Shown here: positions 8,117 through 15,823 of the stretch, in pieces | Numbering within the stretch: the stretch's first letter is position 1 | Layout: each line of letters begins with the position of its first letter | IMG/VR virus record: IMGVR_UViG_3300036770_005300 | Span: 1-52,926 of that record | Source: a virus | DNA: 52,926 nucleotides | Strand: one strand, 5' to 3' | Translations under genes and position numbers: made by a program | Notes under the pieces: generated by a model | The model's database searches: none | Told to the model about the DNA's origin: nothing | Seen by the model: the letters and a program-made list of their open reading frames with translations, nothing else

Positions 8117-8142
8117 TATGATGTCAAGGCGGGGAAACCCCG
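8117..8142 (+). promoter_or_regulatory. TATGAT box and GC hairpin before the replication operon
   Basis: TATGAT (8117-8122) is a good -10 box, but no -35 is seen 17 nt upstream, so an activator may be needed. Just after it CGGGG-AAA-CCCCG (8130-8142) forms a hairpin flanked by GTCA/TGAC and AAAG/CTTT. The structure would be in the leader of the first gene. Confidence 0.4.
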
Positions 8143-8164
8143 TGACCTTTACCGAGTAACAACC

Positions 8165-8419
8165 ATGGCCCGCTTGGACGACCAAGCTCTCGATGAGCTT
8201 CAACTGACTGCTGCACAGATTGCCCGTGACCTGGGCAACGATGACCCGCTCAGCGCTGCGGCTGCTGACATGCTGGTCTACCTGGAGGACATCACCCGCC
8301 ACCCGCTGCAGCGCCGCCACCGCACCCTCGCTCTGGAGGCTGAGCTGCACCTGCTCAAGGCCCAGGAGCTGATTGCTCTCCTGGTGCAGGAGCTGGGGGC
8401 CAGCGGCGCCCAGGACTGA
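8165..8419 (+). CDS. Hypothetical helical protein, first gene of replication operon
   Basis: 84 residues from MARLDDQALDELQL. An ATG at 8084 is open in the same frame but lies before the TATGAT box, so the ATG at 8165, preceded by AACAACC, is preferred. Helical and Leu-rich (EAELHLLKAQELIALLVQEL), possibly a coiled coil. Unknown function. Confidence 0.55.
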   Translation: MARLDDQALDELQLTAAQIARDLGNDDPLSAAAADMLVYLEDITRHPLQRRHRTLALEAELHLLKAQELIALLVQELGASGAQD

Positions 8420-8423
8420 GCCG

Positions 8424-8825
8424 ATGCCGGAGAACGCGCAGGCGTCGGTTCCTCTGGCCATCATCGAGGACCCGGCGCTGTCGTGGGGGGCCAAGGGCCT
8501 TCTGCTGTTCCTGCTGGCCCACGGGGAGGAAAACCTCACGGAGGCTGTGTTGATCGCAGCCTCCCGGAACGGGCAGGTGCTGACGCGGCGCCTGCTGCGG
8601 GAACTGCGGAACAAGGAGCTGATCTACTGGCGGCAACGGCGCGAGCCGGGTGGTGCGCTGGTGGAAGAAACGTTCCGTCTCACCGGGGCGCGAGAGCGCT
8701 TCGGTGATGTGAAGGTGGACGGCAGGCTCAACCGCCCCAACCGGCCGAGCAGCGCAGGCCGGGAACCAATGCAACAACCCATTCGCAAACGCCCTATCAG
8801 GAGGCTTGATTTCGATGTTCGATGA
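8424..8825 (+). CDS. Winged-helix DNA-binding protein
   Basis: 133 residues from MPENAQASVPLAIIED. The segment LSWGAKGLLLFLLAHGEE followed by LIAASRNGQVLTRRLLREL and a basic wing (ELIYWRQRRE) is the helix-turn-helix layout seen in phage replication-module regulators. First of three tandem genes with the same plan. Its end overlaps the next gene by 11 nt, where an AGGAGG ribosome site lies inside it. Confidence 0.65.
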   Translation: MPENAQASVPLAIIEDPALSWGAKGLLLFLLAHGEENLTEAVLIAASRNGQVLTRRLLRELRNKELIYWRQRREPGGALVEETFRLTGARERFGDVKVDGRLNRPNRPSSAGREPMQQPIRKRPIRRLDFDVR

Positions 8826-9126
8826 CAACGACACGTTCCAGGGCCAACGGGAGCCCTTCACCGCATTGCCCACATGGATCAGGGGTGAGCTCGATCTCCC
8901 TTCGATTGGCATCCTATGGCTGCTCCAGAGCTACCAGCCAGAGGGCGGCCGGCTATTCACAAGGCTGGAAAAGGACAGCGGTCTAACCAGGGAAGAGATC
9001 ATCACGATCCTCCAGAAGCTGGAAGACAACGGCTACGTGAAGACCACCCCGAGCACAGGGGCTCCAGCACGGCTTGAACTGTGCATCTGGGGTGACCCCT
9101 CGAACAATCAGGAGCGGTCGGCATGA
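8815..9126 (+). CDS. Winged-helix protein, paralogue of replication initiator N-terminus
   Basis: 103 residues from the ATG at 8815; AGGAGG at 8799-8804 lies 10 nt before it and decides the start (a TTG at 8806 is too close). FTALPTWIRGELDLPSIG followed by LEKDSGLTREEIITILQKL parallels the start of the next gene closely, so it looks like a duplicated, free-standing DNA-binding domain. It could compete for or modulate origin binding. Confidence 0.68.
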   Translation: MFDDNDTFQGQREPFTALPTWIRGELDLPSIGILWLLQSYQPEGGRLFTRLEKDSGLTREEIITILQKLEDNGYVKTTPSTGAPARLELCIWGDPSNNQERSA

Positions 9127-10253
9127 ACAGCAAACAGCAGCACACGGCCACTCCTGGCGATCACGGCTTCCAGGCCCAGGGCTCACGGGTCACATTCACG
9201 GCGCTGCCGAACTGGATCAAGGGCCGGCTCACGCCATTCGAGCTCTGCCTCCTATGGACCATGCAGAGCCACTACCCGATGATCTTCCCGTCGCTGAATC
9301 TGCTTGCGAAAGAGTCAGGAATGTCTCGCCGCAAGGTGATTCTGGTGATGGCGGATCTTGAGGCCAAGGGCCTTGTCGAAAAGCGGCTTGCCTTTTTCGA
9401 CGACGGCCGCCAAGCCAGTTCGCGGTATCGCCTCACGGTGTGGGACGCGAAATGGCTCGACCAGGTGCGGCAGGAGCAGGAGGGGGCCGGAGATCCGTGG
9501 GGCCAAGCCCTGCCGGTGGGCATGGTGCAGGGCGTGCACCTCCAGGCGGCGCCGGCCAGGGTGCACGGCATGCACCCCCAAGGGGGGCGAAGCACGGTGC
9601 ACCCCATTCACTCCCGGGGTGCACGACGTGCACCCGAAGAAGATCAAGAGAAGAATAATAAACCTAAATCCAAAGAACCCCCCTCCATCCCCCCGCTGGG
9701 GGGATCGCTCCCTTCGGTCGCCGGTGATGGCCGTCTGGATGTGGACGGATCGGTGTCTGAACAGCCACGGCCCCGGAGTGGCCTCCAGCAGCCCCGGGAA
9801 GCCGCCTCCGATGCCTCCAGCGGGCATCCATGCCCCCCAGCCCCTCTGAACGGCCTTGTAGGCTCGCAGAACGGCCAGCAACCACAACCGGCCTCGCTGG
9901 AGCAGCCAGCACCCCAGTCAGCACCCCAGCCCAAGGCACCGCCGAAGCTCAAGGACCCCTACAGCGCAAGGCATCTGCCCGAGCACGCCGTCCCTGATGA
10001 CCTGCTGCCCGTGCAGCAGCTGCTGCGCGAATGGTGGTCGGTCAAAGCCCGCGGGCGCTCAGAGGCAGCCTTCAACCGCGCCTGCAGCCTGCTGCGGCGC
10101 CACAACCGCGCCGAACAGGAACAGATCCTGGAAAAGGCGGTGATCGGTGGCTACCAGGGTTTGCATGAGCCTGCGCCATCTGCGTCTGGACGTGGACCAG
10201 CGGCCAAGCCATCACTGACCCAAGAACTTCGCTCCATGGGACTCATCCAATGA
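9123..10253 (+). CDS. Replication initiator, lambda O-like layout
   Basis: 376 residues. A winged-helix domain (about 20-115: FTALPNWIKGRLTPFELC, LAKESGMSRRKVILVMADL) is followed by a long low-complexity linker rich in Pro, Gln and Ser, then a short C-terminal domain (about 285-355: PVQQLLREWWSVKARGRSE). This N-terminal origin-binding, linker and C-terminal partner-binding plan is that of lambda O. The linker DNA carries iterons and an AT-rich tract, as in lambda. No helicase or loader is clearly recognisable downstream. Confidence 0.65.
   Translation: MNSKQQHTATPGDHGFQAQGSRVTFTALPNWIKGRLTPFELCLLWTMQSHYPMIFPSLNLLAKESGMSRRKVILVMADLEAKGLVEKRLAFFDDGRQASSRYRLTVWDAKWLDQVRQEQEGAGDPWGQALPVGMVQGVHLQAAPARVHGMHPQGGRSTVHPIHSRGARRAPEEDQEKNNKPKSKEPPSIPPLGGSLPSVAGDGRLDVDGSVSEQPRPRSGLQQPREAASDASSGHPCPPAPLNGLVGSQNGQQPQPASLEQPAPQSAPQPKAPPKLKDPYSARHLPEHAVPDDLLPVQQLLREWWSVKARGRSEAAFNRACSLLRRHNRAEQEQILEKAVIGGYQGLHEPAPSASGRGPAAKPSLTQELRSMGLIQ
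9534..9680. other. Candidate replication origin: iterons plus AT-rich tract
   Basis: Five GTGCAC palindromes occur in 100 bp (9534, 9561, 9597, 9619, 9628). Two are part of nearly identical 19-bp dyads of form GGGTGCACGRCRTGCACCC (9559-9577 and 9617-9635). A 40-nt stretch with only about 11 G or C (9637-9676) follows at once, striking in such GC-rich DNA. It lies inside the initiator gene, the arrangement known from lambda. Confidence 0.62.
9733..9746. promoter_or_regulatory. GTCYRN4YRGAC-type dyad in coding sequence
   Basis: GTCTGGATGTGGAC fits the family exactly but is inside the initiator linker, just past the AT-rich tract. It may be part of the origin region or chance. Confidence 0.3.
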
Positions 10254-10813
10254 CCGCGCTGACCTTCGAGCATTTCGCCAAGGTGGAAGAAGCGCTCTGC
10301 GCTTACTACGGCCGCACCGCCAACGCCATGGGTTGCACCTTTGCCTATCAAGCCCTGCTGCAGGCTGCACCATCGATCACACAGGAACTCTGGGATCTGG
10401 GGGTATCCAAAGCCCTGGCGAACAGCAAGTGGAAGCCGAGCCTGTCTGATGTGCTGGCGACCATCTACGAGCGGCGAACTGATCAGCTGCCGCCGTTGCC
10501 AGACATCGACCCGCGCCACGCGGATGCCTACCAGCAGGGCCTCTACTGGCGGGCGGTAGCGACACGGCAGAAGCTGCTGGAATCTGCACCTGTGGATCCC
10601 ACTGCGGTGCGCACAGATGTTGCAGCAGAGCTCCAGGGCCGTGGCCATGCGCTGCCGCCTGGTGTTGCTGCGGTGGATGGCAAACAGCGGCTGCTGGAAC
10701 CATCACCGGGGCAACGTGAAAGCAGCCGGCCGGAAGCCCGGGTGTTTCGCGCTGGCGACCACCAGCACCAGGTGCCGCAGCTGGGGGCAGGCCTGCAGCT
10801 CACGGGGTGGTGA
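10250..10813 (+). CDS. Hypothetical protein after replication initiator
   Basis: 187 residues from an ATG overlapping the initiator stop. LTFEHFAKVEEALCAYYGRT and KALANSKWKPSLSDVLATI are helical and look folded; from about residue 110 the composition becomes loose and basic. Its place just after an O-like gene is where loader or P-like proteins are found, but no Walker motif is visible, so the role is unknown. Confidence 0.6.
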   Translation: MTALTFEHFAKVEEALCAYYGRTANAMGCTFAYQALLQAAPSITQELWDLGVSKALANSKWKPSLSDVLATIYERRTDQLPPLPDIDPRHADAYQQGLYWRAVATRQKLLESAPVDPTAVRTDVAAELQGRGHALPPGVAAVDGKQRLLEPSPGQRESSRPEARVFRAGDHQHQVPQLGAGLQLTGW

Positions 10814-10815
10814 CC

Positions 10816-11220
10816 ATGGCGATGAACACCCATCTGTTCCAGAACGTCGGCCTGCTGCTGGCCGGCATGGTGGCCAAGGGCTACTGCACGATCGAGCAGT
10901 TCGACATTCCACCGGTCACCTGGCAGGTGATGCAGGCCAATGTGCTGGCGCGATCGGAGCAGCCGCCGGAGTACGTGAACGAGTGCCGGCGATGGATCGA
11001 GCAGCACCCAGGCGACTGGAAGGCGCTGCAGGCCCTCCATGCCGAACAGCGCGACGCATGGCTGCAGGGGGCCACCTCCCGGCCGGCGCCGCGGTATCCG
11101 GTGGTGCGCCGTGGGGCCCCGGAGCCAGCCGCAGACCCTGCCCCAGCTGCTGCGGGCTTCGCGGCGGATGATGCCGAGCTGGTCAGCTTCCTGGAGCCGG
11201 AGGCGGAATGGGCAGCCTGA
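10816..11220 (+). CDS. Hypothetical protein
   Basis: 134 residues from the ATG; a GTG at 10810 that overlaps the upstream stop (GTGA) is an equal candidate start. The N-terminal 80 residues are helical (LFQNVGLLLAGMVAKGYCTI, YVNECRRWIEQHPGDWKALQ), the rest is Ala/Pro rich. Overlaps the next gene by 13 nt. Unknown. Confidence 0.58.
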   Translation: MAMNTHLFQNVGLLLAGMVAKGYCTIEQFDIPPVTWQVMQANVLARSEQPPEYVNECRRWIEQHPGDWKALQALHAEQRDAWLQGATSRPAPRYPVVRRGAPEPAADPAPAAAGFAADDAELVSFLEPEAEWAA

Positions 11221-11900
11221 GCCTCAACAGCCTGCAGGGCTGGATCAGCGAGTTCCCAGTGAAGCCGAACCCGCAGGCCGGTTGCTATGTGCGGCCCGAT
11301 GGTGCCGAGTGCTTCCCGGCGCATCGGCTGATCGACTGGGCCTATCCCCCGGTGCCATCACGGCCGGGGCGCAACAACCTGATCCGTGCTGCCTGTTCCG
11401 TCCACGGCCGCCACCTGGCGGGCCACGGCCCAGCCCTGGAGCTGGCTGCAGAGCGGTGGACGGCGGAGCGTGCGGTGATCGAGCGGTTGATCGGTCATGC
11501 CTTCTGGAGCCGGCTGGAGGTGCTGGCGGCACCAGCCCATGCCGCAGACCTGATGCTGCCGCTGGCGACCACGATCGACCTGGTGGTGCGCTTCACCGAT
11601 GGCGGCGACACCGGCGTGGCCTCGGTGCAAACAGCACCCAGGGAGCTGGTGCGGCCAGAGGCGGTGCTGGCAGAGCTCGGTGCCGCGCTGGTGATGATCG
11701 GCGATCGCGAGCGGTGCCTGATCAGCCGCAGCTTCGTGATCTGGCTCGGTGGTGGCCGGGTGGAACTGGAGATGATCGACCCGGACCAGGCCAGCATCGC
11801 CTGGGTGGAAGCGATCGGGTTGAGCCGCTGGGCGGAACGGCATCCACAGCTGGCGGGCCCTGGGCTGCCGCCGATCCATCGCAGCAGCCGCGGGCCATGA
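11208..11900 (+). CDS. Hypothetical protein in replication module
   Basis: 230 residues. The central part (TTIDLVVRFTDGGDTGVASVQT) and CLISRSFVIWLGGGRVELEMID alternate strands and a long helix, loosely like a nuclease fold, but a complete PD-(D/E)XK site cannot be made out. Sits just before SSB. No family recognised. Confidence 0.6.
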   Translation: MGSLSLNSLQGWISEFPVKPNPQAGCYVRPDGAECFPAHRLIDWAYPPVPSRPGRNNLIRAACSVHGRHLAGHGPALELAAERWTAERAVIERLIGHAFWSRLEVLAAPAHAADLMLPLATTIDLVVRFTDGGDTGVASVQTAPRELVRPEAVLAELGAALVMIGDRERCLISRSFVIWLGGGRVELEMIDPDQASIAWVEAIGLSRWAERHPQLAGPGLPPIHRSSRGP

Positions 11901-11973
11901 GCAGGGGGCCGGGAAAGCGACCACCATGCAGCCTCATGCCCCGTTGATTGATCACCACGTTGCACCTTGCCCC

Positions 11974-12414
11974 ATGAACAGCATCACCCTGGTAGGCCGC
12001 GTGGCCTCAGAACTTGAAACCCGCGATGTGAACGGCACGGCCGTCACGACGTTTCGCCTGGCGGTGAACCGCAACAGCAAAGAGGAAGAGCCGGACTGGT
12101 TCACGATTGAGGTGTGGGGGAAACAGAGCGACCTGGCGCAGCGGCTGTTCGGCAGAGGTGCGCTGGTCGGGGTCATCGGCACGCTGCGGCTGATGAAGTG
12201 GACCGAGAAGGACACCGGCGAGAAGCGCTCACGGCCGCTGATCCGCAGCAGCTTCTTCGAGGTGCTGCAGGGCCGGCGGGAGGATGCCGGTGAAGCGGGC
12301 GGCAGTGGCGTGGAAGCACCGGTGCGGCGACAGCTGCCGCAACGGATCGAGCGCAGCGCACCGGCGGCAGCACCTGCAGCGCCGATGACCAGGCCGGCTG
12401 ACGTGCCGTTTTGA
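11974..12414 (+). CDS. ssb: Single-stranded DNA-binding protein
   Basis: 146 residues from MNSITLVGRVASELETRD, a classic OB-fold start. DWFTIEVWGKQSDLAQRLFG and GALVGVIGTL are the expected next strands. A basic, Ala/Pro-rich linker leads to the tip ADVPF, a reduced version of the DDIPF tip that contacts partner proteins. An upstream ATG at 11926 is less likely. Protects single-stranded DNA in replication and recombination. Confidence 0.92.
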   Translation: MNSITLVGRVASELETRDVNGTAVTTFRLAVNRNSKEEEPDWFTIEVWGKQSDLAQRLFGRGALVGVIGTLRLMKWTEKDTGEKRSRPLIRSSFFEVLQGRREDAGEAGGSGVEAPVRRQLPQRIERSAPAAAPAAPMTRPADVPF

Positions 12415-12444
12415 GCGGTTACCACTACAGTTCCGCCTGTCGTC

Positions 12445-12458
12445 ATCCACATCCAGAC
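12445..12458. promoter_or_regulatory. GTCYRN4YRGAC-type dyad before 12488 gene
   Basis: ATCCACATCCAGAC, family match read on either strand, in the 73-nt gap after SSB and 29 nt before the next start. The start is preceded directly by CAACAACCAGCG. Confidence 0.5.
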
Positions 12459-12487
12459 GGCGACAGGCATTCACCCAACAACCAGCG

Positions 12488-12730
12488 ATGACCACGAACA
12501 GTCCAACGTGCAGCGGCTGCGCGTTTTTCAGGGAAACCAACCTGGGCTACCAGTGCTTTGTCGAGCCTGTGGTGCATGACATCTTGCCCAAACGCCCAGC
12601 CTGCCGGCACTTCCTGCGCAAGGAACACGCCCACACCCTCGGCCGCCCGGGCCTGAAGTTCCCCCAGCTGCAGGCCCAACAAGAGGCCCAGCTGCCCGCC
12701 ATCGCCAAGGAGCTCCGCAATGCACGCTGA
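12488..12730 (+). CDS. Small cysteine-rich protein
   Basis: 80 residues. Four cysteines in CSGC, QCF and PACRHF spacing suggest one bound zinc or iron-sulfur cluster. The rest is basic and Gln-rich. The start follows the leader CAACAACCAGCG without a normal ribosome site. Unknown family. Confidence 0.62.
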   Translation: MTTNSPTCSGCAFFRETNLGYQCFVEPVVHDILPKRPACRHFLRKEHAHTLGRPGLKFPQLQAQQEAQLPAIAKELRNAR

Positions 12731-12938
12731 AGACCTGAACGCCACCATCCGCACCGCACGCCTGCGTTTCTGCGCCGGGGAGGTCTGGCGGTCGCCCATG
12801 GGCAACCTCTACCGCGTGCTCGAAGCGATCAACGACGTGGTGGACCTGGGCCCGATCGAGCAGGGCCGTGGCCGGTGGCATCGCTGCAAGGCCACCCTCA
12901 CCCGTGGCTGGACCCTGGTGCAGGGCGCCACAGAGTGA
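12720..12938 (+). CDS. Small hypothetical protein
   Basis: 72 residues. EVWRSPMGNLYRVLEAINDVV and CKATLTRGWTLVQGA suggest a compact beta-rich fold. Overlaps the upstream gene by 11 nt. Unknown. Confidence 0.6.
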   Translation: MHAEDLNATIRTARLRFCAGEVWRSPMGNLYRVLEAINDVVDLGPIEQGRGRWHRCKATLTRGWTLVQGATE

Positions 12939-13022
12939 ATCCCGCCCTGCAGTGGTGGTGATGACCGGTTGAGGATTGCGGCCGGGGTGGGCCAGAACGA
13001 AAGGGCATCCAGCGACCCTTCC

Positions 13023-13265
13023 ATGTCTGCACCCACACCGGCCCAGAACCGCATCGCCATCCTGCAGCGCGCCCCGCGGCGGATCAGCATCAACGTCAGC
13101 CACGACCTGTTCCGCCGCCTGCAGGAGATGGCCGATCAGCAGGGCCGCAGCACCTCGAACCTCTGCGCCTACCTGCTCGAGCGGATGGTGGATGCGAAGG
13201 CCACAGAAAAGCCCGCGGTGGCGACCTTCGGGCCGGCACGGCGGGCAGAGGTGCTGCAGCGATGA
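13023..13265 (+). CDS. Ribbon-helix-helix regulator
   Basis: 80 residues from MSAPTPAQNR. RRISINVSHDLFRRLQEMAD followed by GRSTSNLCAYLLERMV is a typical MetJ/Arc-type ribbon-helix-helix: one strand, two helices. Such proteins bind as dimers to short dyads, so it is one of the candidates for binding the dispersed GTCYRN4YRGAC sites. Last plus gene before the integrase region. Confidence 0.75.
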   Translation: MSAPTPAQNRIAILQRAPRRISINVSHDLFRRLQEMADQQGRSTSNLCAYLLERMVDAKATEKPAVATFGPARRAEVLQR

Positions 13266-13274
13266 GCAGCGTGA

Positions 13275-13631
13275 TCAGTCGTAGCGCTCAGCAGGGGCCG
13301 ACTCGTCATCACCCGCCGGCTCTTCCAGATTCAGCGCCGCCAGGATGTCCAGGGCGTTGGAGAGGATCGTGGAATCCACCGCCCAGGCGATCACCTCGCT
13401 GGGGTTGATGCAGGCCTCACCATCGGCGGCGCCCTCTTCCAGAACGGCCAGCGCTTCTTCGTGCTCGAGCTTCAGGTTGCCCAGGAGCACGCGGGCAAGG
13501 GTGAGCTGATCCTCCATCGACAGCTGGGCGTTCTCGATCGCATCCAGCACCGGCACCAGGTGCTCCGGCAGCTGAACGTCTTCAAGCTCAGTGGTGTCGA
13601 GGTCTTCAGCGTCAAAAGGCACGTCGCTCAT
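13275..13631 (-). CDS. Acidic hypothetical protein
   Basis: 118 residues, strongly acidic at both ends, helical in the middle (EDQLTLARVLLGNLKLEHEE). Converges on the ribbon-helix-helix gene with a 9-nt gap. The 183 nt upstream (13632-13814) hold no clear gene, only a degenerate dyad (around 13670-13683). Acidic small phage proteins are sometimes DNA mimics; that is speculation here. Confidence 0.55.
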   Translation of the reverse strand: MSDVPFDAEDLDTTELEDVQLPEHLVPVLDAIENAQLSMEDQLTLARVLLGNLKLEHEEALAVLEEGAADGEACINPSEVIAWAVDSTILSNALDILAALNLEEPAGDDESAPAERYD

Positions 13632-13814
13632 GGGTGAGCATTTCGCAGCAGGACAGCTGCCATTGTCGCATCCACATCCGCAGCCGCAACAGTGGGTCGA
13701 GGGCGTGCAAACATGGACGGAGCAGCTACGCCATCCAGGCGTGCAACGACAGGAGGCGCGACGTGCAGGATCTCGGCAGCGTGGTTCGCGCCATCAGCGA
13801 GCGGTATGAGGCCT

Positions 13815-15098
13815 TCAGAGCTTCAGGCGAATGGCCGTCGGAGCCTGTCTGGCAATCAGAATCTCGATCACGGTCTGCTGCAGCAGGGCCTGCACCTCGC
13901 CGTAGGACGCGGCAGCAGCCCAGCGCGGATCCTGGATGTTCCGCAGCAGATCAGGGTTCAACCCAGGCAGCCGAGTGAGCATGTCGAGCCGCTGGCGCTT
14001 GGCAGCCAGGGCCGGCTCCAGGTCTGGATCTGCAAGGCGCTCCAGCGATGCGATCTGCTGCCGCAGGCTGATCACCTCCGGCGGTTCGGTGGTGGTGGCC
14101 AGCCGGGCGAGTGCAACGCCGGCTTCTGCGGTGATCTGCTCCAGTGCCCAGCCGATCACCAGGGCCTCCCGCACGCCGCGGTAGTGCTGGCTGCAGTCGA
14201 GCCCACTGCAGCGCAGGGAGGGGATGGTGCGGCCTGAGATGTACTTCAGCCGCCAGCCGCATTCCTCGCAACGGCAAAGGCCGGTGAGGGCCCGGGGCCG
14301 CCGGCTGGCATTCGCCCCCCAGTTCCGCCGGTTGCCGTGGGCGGCCGCCTCATAGGCCTGGAAGTCGGCATCGCTCAGCAGGGCCGGGTGGAGGCCCCAC
14401 AGCACCGTGGAGAAGGTGTGGTTGGCACCCTGCTGGTAGCCGATGCCGCCGCGGAGGGTGGGGTTGAGCAGCCAGGCGCGCACCGATCGGCAGTGGCGCA
14501 GCGGCACCGGTTCCGGGAATGCCTGCAGGGTCGGCTGCAGCCGCCAGCCGTTGCGACGCAGCGCATCGATGAACCGTGTGGCCACGGGCCAGGCGGCGGG
14601 ATCGGGCTCAAGGGCCTGGCGGTCTGCCGTGAGCCGGTACCCCCAGCAGGGTTTCCGCATCGGCCGCCCGTGGCGCCGGCCTTCATCGATGCCACGCCTG
14701 ACCCGGGCAGAGAGGCGCATGGATTCACCCTGGCTGAGGGACGAGCGAAGGCGGGTGAGCAGCAGGCCTTCTGGTGTCGCCATGGTCTGCGGGCCCTCGG
14801 CGAGGGTGCGGCAGATGGTGGCGTGCTGGTCGCAGAGCCGCACCAGGTCGTCGGCTTCCATCGCATCGCGGCCGAGGCGCGAGAACTCGGTGGCGATCAC
14901 CTCTGCGACACGGCCTGCCGCAACCAGGCGCCGCAGCTCGAGGTATCCGGGCCGCAGTGGGTTGAGACCGGACTCGACATCGGAGAGAATGAGGTCGCAC
15001 CCCTCGCGTTCGACCCTGGACTGCTGGTAGGGGAGGGCCTGCTGCTGCTCGTCGCTGGCGGTCGAGACGCGGCAGTAACCCAGGCGGAGCCGTTCCAT
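13815..15098 (-). CDS. int: Large serine integrase/recombinase
   Basis: 427 residues. The N-terminal resolvase domain starts LGYCRVSTASDEQQ, with the catalytic Ser in YCRVS, and has EFSRLGRDAMEADDLV in the expected place. A recombinase domain follows (RRGIDEGRRHGRPM, about 155-260), then a zinc ribbon (CRCEECGW and LRCSGLDC, about 290-330) and a helical coiled-coil end. This is the layout of large serine integrases and of XisF-type cyanobacterial recombinases. Catalyses phage integration at att sites. A perfect inverted repeat lies just upstream. Confidence 0.9.
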   Translation of the reverse strand: MERLRLGYCRVSTASDEQQQALPYQQSRVEREGCDLILSDVESGLNPLRPGYLELRRLVAAGRVAEVIATEFSRLGRDAMEADDLVRLCDQHATICRTLAEGPQTMATPEGLLLTRLRSSLSQGESMRLSARVRRGIDEGRRHGRPMRKPCWGYRLTADRQALEPDPAAWPVATRFIDALRRNGWRLQPTLQAFPEPVPLRHCRSVRAWLLNPTLRGGIGYQQGANHTFSTVLWGLHPALLSDADFQAYEAAAHGNRRNWGANASRRPRALTGLCRCEECGWRLKYISGRTIPSLRCSGLDCSQHYRGVREALVIGWALEQITAEAGVALARLATTTEPPEVISLRQQIASLERLADPDLEPALAAKRQRLDMLTRLPGLNPDLLRNIQDPRWAAAASYGEVQALLQQTVIEILIARQAPTAIRLKL

Positions 15099-15109
15099 GT
15101 GAGGGAATG

Positions 15110-15153
15110 TAACCCCTATGGAACTGATGCTCGCTTTAGTTCCATAGGGGTTA
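15110..15153. repeat. Perfect 16-bp inverted repeat upstream of integrase
   Basis: TAACCCCTATGGAACT (15110-15125) and its exact reverse complement (15138-15153) flank a 12-nt spacer, 11 nt before the integrase ATG. The total length of 44 bp and the place suit either a phage attachment site for a serine integrase or an operator for its gene. There is no T tract, so a terminator is unlikely. Confidence 0.7.
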
Positions 15154-15275
15154 TAGTGATGAAGTGAGGGCGGGCCACGCCTGTTCTCGCAACCCTTTTC
15201 ACGCCTGCCGTTGAGCGCCTGAGTTGCGCTCCGGGCCCATCAGGCACATCCACCACACCGGAAGGAGGCTTCCCC

Positions 15276-15791
15276 ATGGACACCATGACCAATGGCGTGA
15301 TCGCGGCCGTGAACGCGATCGATGGCATCACCGCTGCAGTCGAGCGGGCCCCGGGCCGCTGCTGGCGCGCCCTGCAGGCTGCGGCGGCAGCTGATGCAGT
15401 CACCTGGGGCGAGGCCCTGGAGAGTGCCGCACGGCGGGCGGCGGCGCTGCTGGCGGTGCTGATCGTTGCCGGCCAGGTGGCGGCCGCCAGTGGGCGGTGG
15501 CTCTGGCGCTGCGGTGCAGCACTGGCTGCGGCGAGCTACGAGCTCGGCGGCCTGCTGCGGCAGGCGATCGATGCCCGCGCTGATCAGCTGGCTGCCCTCT
15601 GGGTGGCGGTGCTGGTCGGCCCTGCCCCGGCACCCGCGGCTGACGCGGTGGTGATCGCGGCGCCGCTGCTGCTGCCCTGCGCCCCAGTGGCCGGGCTGCT
15701 GCCGCCGGCCCGTGAGGTGGTGGCCACCAGCAAGCGCCGCAGCACGGCCGGCACCCGCCGGCGCCGCCGCGCCGCCGCCGTGGCGGCCTGA
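15276..15791 (+). CDS. Alanine-rich membrane protein candidate
   Basis: 171 residues with a strong AAGGAGG ribosome site 8 nt before the ATG. Two or three hydrophobic stretches (ALLAVLIVAGQVAAA, around residues 50-65; LAALWVAVLVGPAPA, about 105-120; AAPLLLPCAPVAGLL, about 125-140) and a very basic tail (KRRSTAGTRRRRR). Diverges from the integrase. Could act in the lysogenic state or superinfection exclusion; nothing proves this. Very high Ala/Arg content means a non-coding origin cannot be fully excluded. Confidence 0.5.
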   Translation: MDTMTNGVIAAVNAIDGITAAVERAPGRCWRALQAAAAADAVTWGEALESAARRAAALLAVLIVAGQVAAASGRWLWRCGAALAAASYELGGLLRQAIDARADQLAALWVAVLVGPAPAPAADAVVIAAPLLLPCAPVAGLLPPAREVVATSKRRSTAGTRRRRRAAAVAA

Positions 15792-15823
15792 GGCCCCCCG
15801 GCACACGCCATCACTGCCAGCTG

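Larger units (their letters stand above)
7755..8164. other. Divergent control region between packaging and replication operons
   Basis: About 410 nt without a convincing gene. It holds a 16-bp palindrome (7758-7773), a -35/-10 pair for the minus operon (7777-7805), a run resembling a weak hairpin around 8013-8035, and a TATGAT box plus GC hairpin (8117-8142) before the plus operon. Reading frames across it look like composition noise. Confidence 0.6.

Noticed and set aside
13634-13978. Plus frame of 114 codons upstream of the integrase end
   Set aside because: Arg/Ser-rich, overlaps the integrase 3' end and lacks a ribosome site; judged a shadow.
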